A stretch of 64,000 nt of DNA from contig CAJWLF010000010.1 of assembly GCA_913043205.1 (NCBI GenBank), positions 23,865-87,864 of the forward strand, written 5' to 3'. Position 1 is the stretch's first letter. Each line of letters starts with the position of its first letter. The position numbers and the translations under genes are program-made. The notes under the pieces are model-generated. The model searched no databases, had not been told where the DNA came from, and was given only the letters and a program-made list of their open reading frames with translations. Origin of the DNA: an uncultured Chloroflexota bacterium (lineage in GTDB: Bacteria; Chloroflexota; UBA11872; VXNJ01). Below, in pieces: positions 7,766 through 15,346 of the stretch.

Positions 7766-9265
7766 CTGATTTCCAATCGCACCTCCGATAATCGTAATCA
7801 TTTTGATCTTCCTGCCTCCGAATACGAAGCAATACAGTCCCGAAACATTTATTATCATCAAACACTTTGGCAGCTTCATCAAGATATCATTCCACCTGGC
7901 AAACGGGTCTTAGAACTAGGTTGTGCTACAGGACGCCTACTAAAAAGTCTGAACCCCGATTTCGGGGTAGGAGTCGATCATAGTGAAAAGCTACTCGCAA
8001 CTTCTAGCTTAAAGAACGATTCTTTTAGGTTTGTAGCAGCCGATGCACATTCGATACCAATACAGTCACAATTCGATTTCATTGTTGCCAGTGATTTATT
8101 AGGTCACCTTGACGATGTGCTGACTTCATTACGAGAAGTAAAAAACGTCCTTCGTTCAGACGGTCGCTTAGTTATCACTTCATACAATGCCATTTGGCAT
8201 CCTATCCTAAGCCTAGCTGAAAAAATAGGGCTCAAGATGCCAGTTCCGAACCAAAATTGGCTTAGCGTGAACGACATAAAAAACTTATTACAACTTTCAG
8301 GGTTCGAAGTTGTTGATCATGGCTTGAAGATGCTGTTTCCTTACCATATTCCTGTAGTCTCGCATATTGCCAATCGATTTCTTGCACGATTGCCCGTATT
8401 AAAACACTTGTGCCTCATCCAATGGTTCGTCGCGCAACACAAAGCACAATTCAAAGGAGCGGAAAAATCAGTATCCGTGGTAATCCCGTGTCGTAATGAA
8501 GCTGGCAACATACGCGAATGCATAGATCGCGTGCCAAATATGGGGTCAAAGACTGAAATTATTGTCATAGACGGTTCATCTACCGATGGCACTTACGAGA
8601 TCGTTGAACAAATGTTGTCTAGCGGCAAATACCCAAATTTAAGGTTGATGCACCAGCTCGAATCCAAAACGTCTGGTCGATATATAGCAGGCTCTAAAAT
8701 GATGCTTCCTGAAGGCAAGGGCGATGCAGTCCGCAAAGCATTTACAAAAGCAACTGGAGACATAGTCATGATTCTTGACGCAGACATGACAGTCCAACCG
8801 GAAGATCTCCCAAATTTTTACAGACCTCTACGAGACTCCCAAGCCCAATTTGTAAACGGTGTGCGATTGGTATACCCGCACCATGATCGGGCTTTTCGAG
8901 CACTAAACTTGTTGGGCAACAAGATTTTTAGTCTGATTTTCACCTGGCTGCTCAAACAGCCGGTCAAGGACACGTTATGCGGCACCAAAGCCTTACGGCG
9001 CTCAGACTACCAACGTATAGCGCATGGACGAGCGTATTTCGGCAATATTGATCCTTTTGGTGATTTTGATTTACTTCTAGGAGCTGGAAAGCTCAACATG
9101 CAAATTGTGGACATGCCTATCCGATATCGAGAAAGGACATCTGGCGATACGAAAGTATCAGTTTGGCAACATGGTCCACTATTGCTACGGATAACTCTGG
9201 TAGCAATATACAAAATGAAGTTCCGGCCTTTAATTGCTAATCTTTTAAACAGAAGATCTAGCTGA
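7766..9265 (+). CDS. Fusion of a SAM methyltransferase and a GT2 glycosyltransferase
   Basis: The open frame runs from a TAG at 7742 to 9265. Counting from the CTG at 7766 (499 residues), residues 45-180 form a class-I methyltransferase: VLELGCATGR near 48-57, GVGVDHS, and FDFIVASDLLGHL at the motif following the SAM site. From about 236 a GT2 domain follows, with VVIPCRNEAGN, IDGSSTDGT and the DXD-like DADMTVQPED, similar to dolichol-phosphate-mannose-synthase-type enzymes; a hydrophobic C-terminus follows. The two activities probably act on one glycan, but the substrates are unknown. The usual start codons are missing, and a gene starting at the GTG at 8117 would lack the SAM-binding site. 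Non-AUG initiation or a sequence error or frameshift near 7745 are the options. It is nearly convergent with the next gene (5-base gap). Confidence 0.8.
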   Translation: MISNRTSDNRNHFDLPASEYEAIQSRNIYYHQTLWQLHQDIIPPGKRVLELGCATGRLLKSLNPDFGVGVDHSEKLLATSSLKNDSFRFVAADAHSIPIQSQFDFIVASDLLGHLDDVLTSLREVKNVLRSDGRLVITSYNAIWHPILSLAEKIGLKMPVPNQNWLSVNDIKNLLQLSGFEVVDHGLKMLFPYHIPVVSHIANRFLARLPVLKHLCLIQWFVAQHKAQFKGAEKSVSVVIPCRNEAGNIRECIDRVPNMGSKTEIIVIDGSSTDGTYEIVEQMLSSGKYPNLRLMHQLESKTSGRYIAGSKMMLPEGKGDAVRKAFTKATGDIVMILDADMTVQPEDLPNFYRPLRDSQAQFVNGVRLVYPHHDRAFRALNLLGNKIFSLIFTWLLKQPVKDTLCGTKALRRSDYQRIAHGRAYFGNIDPFGDFDLLLGAGKLNMQIVDMPIRYRERTSGDTKVSVWQHGPLLLRITLVAIYKMKFRPLIANLLNRRSS

Positions 9266-9270
9266 CACTC

Positions 9271-10938
9271 CTAGCCATCTAGATTTGAGTCGTTTTGCTG
9301 TTTGGACAATCGACGCCTGACAACAAAATCAAAGACTCTTTGCTCGAATAAATTAGCAGGCTGAAACTTTCCGGAAACAACACCATATATTGTTCGGATC
9401 AACCGCTTCGGATGCAACAAATAACTTAGGCTGTAAAACAAGCTCATTCCCATAATTCGGTAGGCGCCAAGCTCCCATCCTGGCACCGCACGACAATACG
9501 ATTCCAGAATCGTAAAATCAAACTGAATTAACAGGTCGTCGAAGTAGTCATCATTTGGTTCAGGTATCCTACCTTCCTTGCAAAGCTCCGCATACAGCTC
9601 TGATCCAGGATAAGGTGTAAATATAGCCACGTTACAATCATCAACTCCCCGAACAGCCATCTTCACACAGAAAGCCACAGTACTCCATATGCTTCGCCTC
9701 CCTTCAAACGGGAATCCTATTATCAAGTTTATTTTGACCGTGTGACCGATCTTTACAGCCTGACGCACACTCTCAGACAGATTCCCAATCTTGAGCCGTT
9801 TTTTAACTGCATCGAGAGTGTCCTGACTAGCACTTTCAGGGGCATACACCAAAAACTTACATCCACTGTCGTAAATAGCAGTGAGGGTCTCCTCGTCAAG
9901 AGCTTCCGATCGCGTTCCCGACGGCAACTGCCAATTTATATCCAAACCCCGACTATTCAGCTCTTGACAAAATCGCAGAATCCAATCCTTCTTTACAATA
10001 GCCGTCAAATCGAAGAAATCTATGCTTTGAGCTTGATACCGATCTATAAGAAACTCTATTTCATCTACCACAGCACTGACATCCCTCATTTGATACCGAG
10101 TTGTCCACATGAATGGGTTTGAACAAAATGTGCACTGATAAGGACAGCCTCTGGTGGCCAATATCGGCATATTCCTACTATGTCCAATACCCATACTCCA
10201 GTTGGGTATAAAATAATTCTCTATATCAATCAAATGCCATGCAGGGTAAGGCAAATTATCAATGTCTTCTATCCGTCGACTAAGCGTTCCACCAATGAAT
10301 TGACCAACTTCATCCAGATACGATACGCCTGATGGCGCCACATCAGATTGGGCATAGTAAATATGATGAACCAGTTCGAGTAAGGTCAATTCACCTTCGC
10401 CAGAAACAACATAATCAATATGTGGACATGACTTCATCAAATGCTCGGACATAGCCGTAGAATGCTCACCTCCTGCAACTATGGTCATCTGTGGAAAGGC
10501 AGACTTAATATCTTCTATCAGTCTTCGATGTAATGGCCACTCCTGCGAAAACATTAGGGAAACCCCCAATACCTCAGTCTCTGGATCGATCTTTGAGATA
10601 ATTTCCTCGCCCGAGAGTCCTTGCATTTTATATCGACCATCCGGCGACTTGGACATGCGATCTATGGCATCTCCCTGTGCATCTATTATGCCGACCGGGT
10701 AACCAGCCAACTCGAGCAAAGCCGCTAGATAAGCAGGCCCCATCGGAGGGGTAACCACCGCGCTATACGTGTTTTTCGAATACACCCCAAAAGGGCGAAG
10801 TAATTGAATCTTTCTGTGTTCATGCGGCTTTGCCTTAAACGCATCCAAGGCATCCCGGATTTTCATTGGATTGGTGGGTTGAATAGTTCTAATTTGCCGC
10901 TGATTCTTTTTTCTTTTTGATGGCAATGATACAGACAA
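9271..10938 (-). CDS. B12-binding-domain radical SAM enzyme
   Basis: A protein of 555 residues from a TTG start. Residues about 45-195 form a cobalamin-binding-type Rossmann domain (AYLAALLELAGYPVGIIDA, VAGGEHSTAM, VVSGEGELTLLEL), and the radical SAM domain begins with ATRGCPYQCTFCSN, the canonical CxxxCxxC at Cys265, 269 and 272. A C-terminal part of about 120 residues follows. Members of this class B family carry out methylations, ring closures and other radical chemistry, often in antibiotic, lipid and sugar pathways. It shares direction with the aminotransferase 111 bases upstream. An ATG at 10866 is an alternative start that still leaves both domains complete. The substrate is unknown. 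Confidence 0.85.
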   Translation of the reverse strand: MSVSLPSKRKKNQRQIRTIQPTNPMKIRDALDAFKAKPHEHRKIQLLRPFGVYSKNTYSAVVTPPMGPAYLAALLELAGYPVGIIDAQGDAIDRMSKSPDGRYKMQGLSGEEIISKIDPETEVLGVSLMFSQEWPLHRRLIEDIKSAFPQMTIVAGGEHSTAMSEHLMKSCPHIDYVVSGEGELTLLELVHHIYYAQSDVAPSGVSYLDEVGQFIGGTLSRRIEDIDNLPYPAWHLIDIENYFIPNWSMGIGHSRNMPILATRGCPYQCTFCSNPFMWTTRYQMRDVSAVVDEIEFLIDRYQAQSIDFFDLTAIVKKDWILRFCQELNSRGLDINWQLPSGTRSEALDEETLTAIYDSGCKFLVYAPESASQDTLDAVKKRLKIGNLSESVRQAVKIGHTVKINLIIGFPFEGRRSIWSTVAFCVKMAVRGVDDCNVAIFTPYPGSELYAELCKEGRIPEPNDDYFDDLLIQFDFTILESYCRAVPGWELGAYRIMGMSLFYSLSYLLHPKRLIRTIYGVVSGKFQPANLFEQRVFDFVVRRRLSKQQNDSNLDG

Positions 10939-11049
10939 ACTAGAGACCCACTAATTCGCGAATGCGAGACGTTTGAAACATGTGTATGTAAGAATATAGC
11001 CAACAGCAAACTAGCATTACAAGGAACTCCAACAAACCTTATTTGCCGC

Positions 11050-12195
11050 CTATCCTAATTCCGCTGCAATATCAGCTACCGCATCTATCACCTGTTGTTG
11101 CTCATCAATTGTAATACCTGGAAATAGCGGTAGCGATATCGTTGAGGATCCTATCGCTTCAGCGTTAGGATATTGACCCTCGAAACACCCGTAGTTACTT
11201 TCATAGTGGGACATCAGATGGATGGGACGAAAATTTACAGCCACGCCTATTCCACGCTCCTGTAATCCGTGCAAGAAGGCATCGCGAACATCCGGATCCA
11301 CCCGGATCGTAAACAGATGCGCTGCATGACGCAAATTATCTATACGACGCATTAAAGCAATCCCTTGTACTTTGGCAAAGGATTCATGATAAAAGTTATA
11401 TGCATTAATGCGAAGACGATGTAACTGTGCGATACGTTCTAATTGGCCGATAGCCAAAGCCGCCTGAATATTATTCATGTTCGCTTTCCAACCGGCATTC
11501 ACCACGTCATAGTGCCTGTATAAACCTGTATAACGATCGGCTGCATCAGCACTCATCCCATGCAATCTGAGCGTCCTCAACCGGTCAGCCAAGCTTTCAT
11601 CATTAGTTACCACAGCCCCTCCCTCTCCAGACGTTATATTTTTGGTAGCATAAAAACTCAAGCAGGCAGCATTAGAATGACTGCCCAATCCATAATCATT
11701 CCGTCGAGCTTCGAGCGCATGAGCGGCATCTTCAATCACATGCAAGTTGTAATTGCCAGCTATTTCGCCGATAGCTTCCATATCACACATTTGGCCATAC
11801 AGATGAACCGGAATAATGGCCTTTGTTCGTTCCGTTACTGCCGCTTCAACCTGTTCAGGCGCTAGATTTCCTGTATCCAGATCGACATCTGCGAATACTG
11901 GGCGAGCCCCAACATGAAAAATAACGTTAGCTGTAGCGACAAAACTCATTGGCGTCGTTACCACCTCGTCGCCCGGCCCGACACCCATCGCAATCAGACA
12001 AAGATGCATAGATGACGTACAGCTCATAGTACCCACTGCAAATCCAGTGTTCGTATAATCTGCTAATTTTGATTCGAAATCAGCAGTAACTTGTCCCGTG
12101 GTTAAAAAGTTTGTTCTTAACACTGAGGACACCCGTTCAACATCAGATTCATCGACTGCTGATCTGAAAAATGGTACCTTATTCAACTGGCTCAC
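11050..12195 (-). CDS. DegT/DnrJ/EryC1-family aminotransferase
   Basis: A PLP-dependent aminotransferase of 381 residues, the usual family length. The pyridoxal lysine is Lys185 in SFYATKNITSGEGG. TSSMHLCLIAMGVGPGDEV and EDAAHALEA (the PLP-ring Asp and nearby residues) are also typical. Such enzymes transfer an amino group to keto-sugars bound to nucleotides, giving amino-deoxy sugars for surface glycans. It lies upstream of the radical SAM gene on the same strand. A partner 4-keto-sugar dehydratase is not obvious in the window; the SDR protein at 33341 is the only nucleotide-sugar dehydrogenase or epimerase seen. Confidence 0.9.
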   Translation of the reverse strand: MSQLNKVPFFRSAVDESDVERVSSVLRTNFLTTGQVTADFESKLADYTNTGFAVGTMSCTSSMHLCLIAMGVGPGDEVVTTPMSFVATANVIFHVGARPVFADVDLDTGNLAPEQVEAAVTERTKAIIPVHLYGQMCDMEAIGEIAGNYNLHVIEDAAHALEARRNDYGLGSHSNAACLSFYATKNITSGEGGAVVTNDESLADRLRTLRLHGMSADAADRYTGLYRHYDVVNAGWKANMNNIQAALAIGQLERIAQLHRLRINAYNFYHESFAKVQGIALMRRIDNLRHAAHLFTIRVDPDVRDAFLHGLQERGIGVAVNFRPIHLMSHYESNYGCFEGQYPNAEAIGSSTISLPLFPGITIDEQQQVIDAVADIAAELG

Positions 12196-12319
12196 TATTC
12201 CATCATCCGGGCGGATATCATCTTAGAGTCATCAAACATTAACTTAAACCACCTGCGTTGCGCCAAAATAAGAGCTAAAACCTCCGGCTGGCCATCTACC
12301 AAAAGGGACTAGGCAGAAT

Positions 12320-13078
12320 TTGTTTCGTATACCTATCATCAGTCGGCTGCTCAGATATAGCGGGGAGGTCGAATTTTTAGAAGCAGACGCTACTACAGAT
12401 AATTTTAACCTTGAGGTATATAAATGGATGATGGACTGGTTAAACATGGACTTAACAGAAAAACGCATACTAGATGCCGGATGCTGGAACGCACCATTTG
12501 AACACTACCTAAAGAAAAACAACATAGATGCATCTTGGGTAGGATTGGACCTAAATCAAACAGCTCTCAAGTCGATTACTATTAGGAGCCCCAAAGCCCC
12601 AGTGGTTATCGGGGACCTGACAAAAGAGTTACCATTTGCCCATGATTCCTTCGACGTCATAGTGTATTTGCAAGCATACGAGCATTTGCCAAAAGGGAAA
12701 GACCGAGATTCGTTGAAACACTTGGCGAAATTACTCAAGCCAAATGGCACACTGATACTATCGACTCAGCTAAATAGTCCGCTAACTGTACTGGACCCGG
12801 CATGGGTTTTAGGACATAGACACTATTGGCCTGGCGACCTTCGTAAATCGGCCGAATTAGCCGGCTTACATGTTGTCAATGAAGCTGCCTCTGGCGGCTT
12901 TTGGCAATACATGGATGTAATGGGGCTATATTTCGCCAAGCATGTCTTTAGACGCAAGTATTCCACACCAAATTGGATGAAGAATTTGTGTGTAAAAGAA
13001 TTCACACCACACTCAAAACTGACATCGACTATGTATTGGCTCAGATGTCAGAAGAAAGCGACAGTCGATGCTAAATGA
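12320..13078 (+). CDS. Class I SAM-dependent methyltransferase
   Basis: A protein of 252 residues from a TTG start. The SAM-binding motif ILDAGCWNAPFE is at 50-61, followed by the acidic end of strand 2 (GLDLNQ), DSFDVIVYLQAYEHL (motif after strand 4) and LLKPNGTLILSTQ. It is a Methyltransf_11/25-type enzyme; in this setting it probably methylates a glycan or lipid intermediate. It is the first gene of a four-gene plus-strand run: its stop codon overlaps the next ATG (ATGA). The acceptor cannot be told from the sequence. Confidence 0.8.
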   Translation: MFRIPIISRLLRYSGEVEFLEADATTDNFNLEVYKWMMDWLNMDLTEKRILDAGCWNAPFEHYLKKNNIDASWVGLDLNQTALKSITIRSPKAPVVIGDLTKELPFAHDSFDVIVYLQAYEHLPKGKDRDSLKHLAKLLKPNGTLILSTQLNSPLTVLDPAWVLGHRHYWPGDLRKSAELAGLHVVNEAASGGFWQYMDVMGLYFAKHVFRRKYSTPNWMKNLCVKEFTPHSKLTSTMYWLRCQKKATVDAK

Positions 13079-13512
13079 AGATCCAATGGCACATCGCAAT
13101 GGGGAGCATAGCGGCCAGCTTATGGTATTACAAAACGAGGAGACACAGCGGATTACCAACATTTCTCATAGCTAACACAATGATAGATGTGGATCATTTC
13201 CCAGCCTATGCCATGAGAGAAGGAATACTCAACCCCAAGCACTTCTTGGAATTGGGCACCACTGGGCGAATATCGTCAGGAAGCAAAGAAGGACTAACAA
13301 TCAATCAAATAGGCCATATCCCTAGACCATTTCACAATGTTGCGTTCATGTTGATCTTGACTGTAGGAGCTATGCTTATACGACAATTACGGCCGATTGC
13401 TGCGGCTGTGTGGTTTCATCGAACATGTGATCTAATAGACGAAACTGTATTGCGAAATTGGCAAAATGCAGTACAGCGCACAGCAGACAGTACTCGCAGC
13501 AGTCAAGACTAG
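13075..13512 (+). CDS. Small membrane protein, metal-dependent-hydrolase-like
   Basis: A protein of 145 residues with two or three hydrophobic segments (about 5-17, 90-118). Conserved-looking polar residues cluster as NTMIDVDHFPAY, RPFHNVA and WFHRTCDLIDE. This Asp-x-Asp-His / His / His-Asp pattern recalls the YdjM/DUF457 family of membrane-bound predicted metal hydrolases, but the match is by eye only. Its ATG overlaps the stop of the methyltransferase gene, and its TAG overlaps the Shine-Dalgarno of the carbamoyltransferase gene. It is therefore tightly coupled to both and probably acts on the same product. Confidence 0.5.
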   Translation: MKIQWHIAMGSIAASLWYYKTRRHSGLPTFLIANTMIDVDHFPAYAMREGILNPKHFLELGTTGRISSGSKEGLTINQIGHIPRPFHNVAFMLILTVGAMLIRQLRPIAAAVWFHRTCDLIDETVLRNWQNAVQRTADSTRSSQD

Positions 13513-13515
13513 GAG
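13511..13515 (+). promoter_or_regulatory. Shine-Dalgarno pointing to a CTG start
   Basis: AGGAG overlaps the TAG stop of the previous gene and stands eight bases before the in-frame CTG at 13524-13526. That CTG would give exactly the family N-terminus of carbamoyltransferases (M-I-I-L-G). Confidence 0.6.
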
Positions 13516-13523
13516 TTATAGCA

Positions 13524-15182
13524 CTGATAATACTCGGACTAACATCACCAGTCTCCTGGAATAACGCTGCAGCTGTAGTGAAAAATGGTGAATTGGTATC
13601 AGCAGCGGAAGAAGAACGATTCAACAGAATAAAACAGTCCCCTAGAATACCCCCTGTCAAATCAGCAGATTATTGTCTCAACGCAGCCGGTGTTACCGCT
13701 GACGAAGTCGATTACATAGCTTTCGGCTTCGATGGGCCCGCTAAATATCTCAGAAAGACCGCGTTTGCCCACATAAAAGCAGGGGAATATCGGCACTTGC
13801 TGCAAAGCTTCCCAGGATCCATCGAATACGCCATCCAATTGTATAAATTGCGTTCTGAATTAATTGAATCACATCCTGCATTGGCCTCTAAACCGTGGGT
13901 ATTTGTACCCCATCATCTGTGCCATGCAGCAAGTTCATATCGCGTGTCCGGATTCAATGAAGCCATCATTTTGACGGTGGATGGCAACGGGGAAAATGAC
14001 AGCGGCATAACCGCTGTAGGCAGGGGCCCTAATATCGAGGTGATAGCCCGCAGGTCAATAGCTCAGTCTTTAGGAGGATACTACGGGAATGTTACTCAAG
14101 CACTCGGATTTAGAAGACATGTAGATGAGGGCAAAGTTATGGGTTTGGCCCCTTACGGTACTGACAGATTTGACTTTTCAGGCCTCAAGATTTCGGGCCA
14201 CGATTATAAATTCTCACGAGGCTACAACTACAAACGTTTCTGGGAAGAAACCACTGTACGACGCAAACAGGGGCAACCGATCACATCGGACCATCAAGAT
14301 TTTGCAGCTAGTGCACAAGCCAGACTTGAAGATGCCGGAGTAGCCCTGGCTCAAGGGGCACACTCGCGTACCGGGTTAAGAAAAGTATGCCTTAGTGGAG
14401 GGGTTGCACTCAACTGTGATATGAACGCCAAAATAATGGAGCTGGATTTCGTAGACCAACTATATACGCAGCCCGCCTCCCATGATGCAGGTACCGCCAT
14501 AGGGGCAGCCTTCGAATTATCAGCTCGCATGGGAGATAAATCAGATTTCGTAATGTCTCATGCTTACTGGGGCCCTGAATATAGTTCGAACGAAATAGGC
14601 AGCTTCCTGAAGGAATCCGGAGTGATGTTTTCACAAAGCCAAGACATAGCAAAAGACACTGCAAAAATCCTTCACGAAGGAAAGATAGTAGGCTGGTTTC
14701 AAGGCAGGCTAGAAATAGGTCCTCGCGCCCTAGGTAATCGAAGTATTCTAGCTAACCCATCAATCCCAGGCATGAAAGATCGGATCAACCTAAAAGTTAA
14801 GCACAGAGAAGATTGGCGACCATTCGCCCCATCTATGCTTGCTGAATCAGCAAATCAACTGGTGTTTAAATCTGAACCATCCCCGTTCATGTTGCTAACG
14901 TTTACAGTAAGACCAGAATGGCGTAATGCACTACAGGAAGCCACGCATGTTGACCACACAGTACGATCTCAAACCGTGACTAAAACAGCAAACCCTCTCT
15001 ACCATCATCTGATAACTGAATTTGAGTCATTATCGGGAATCCCTGCATTGCTGAACACTTCATTCAACGACGCAGGCGAACCAATAGTTATGTCTCCTCG
15101 CGACGCCATACGAACATTTTTCTGCACAGGACTTGACTACCTTGCAATAGGCGATTATTTGGTTTCCAAAAGGCCCCACTGA
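13524..15182 (+). CDS. Carbamoyltransferase, NodU/CmcH family
   Basis: About 552 residues from the CTG. The N-terminal ASKHA-like fold starts IILGLTSPVSWNNAAAVV and AAEEERFNRIK, has the metal-site stretch VPHHLCHAASS, and then VDGNGE. The C-terminal Carbam_trans_C domain shows GPRALGNRSILANP and WRPFAPSML. These enzymes transfer a carbamoyl group from carbamoyl phosphate, through carbamoyl-adenylate, to a hydroxyl on a sugar or antibiotic. An in-frame TTG at 13458 would add 22 residues inside the previous gene, without any family resemblance; no ATG or GTG is available before the first beta strand. It is third of four linked plus-strand genes. Confidence 0.88.
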   Translation: MIILGLTSPVSWNNAAAVVKNGELVSAAEEERFNRIKQSPRIPPVKSADYCLNAAGVTADEVDYIAFGFDGPAKYLRKTAFAHIKAGEYRHLLQSFPGSIEYAIQLYKLRSELIESHPALASKPWVFVPHHLCHAASSYRVSGFNEAIILTVDGNGENDSGITAVGRGPNIEVIARRSIAQSLGGYYGNVTQALGFRRHVDEGKVMGLAPYGTDRFDFSGLKISGHDYKFSRGYNYKRFWEETTVRRKQGQPITSDHQDFAASAQARLEDAGVALAQGAHSRTGLRKVCLSGGVALNCDMNAKIMELDFVDQLYTQPASHDAGTAIGAAFELSARMGDKSDFVMSHAYWGPEYSSNEIGSFLKESGVMFSQSQDIAKDTAKILHEGKIVGWFQGRLEIGPRALGNRSILANPSIPGMKDRINLKVKHREDWRPFAPSMLAESANQLVFKSEPSPFMLLTFTVRPEWRNALQEATHVDHTVRSQTVTKTANPLYHHLITEFESLSGIPALLNTSFNDAGEPIVMSPRDAIRTFFCTGLDYLAIGDYLVSKRPH

Positions 15183-15346
15183 AACGCTAATACAACCCAT
15201 CATCTGATTACTGTGTCCAACATGTATATCCTTTGCGGTAGGATTGGACTCATCAACTAACCTCGAGCAACATCTTGAGACGATGTGGATCAAGGATATC
15301 TGTAAATGTGCTGCTCCAATAAGGATGCATAAGCAAAAGACCTTCA

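Noticed and set aside
7676..7882. Short minus-strand frame between the GT-C gene and the fusion gene
   Set aside because: Overlaps the start of the methyltransferase coding frame, which reads clearly on the plus strand.
15250..15310. Hairpin ACATC/GATGT as a terminator or riboswitch
   Set aside because: Five-base stem without a T tract and without any known RNA-motif consensus.
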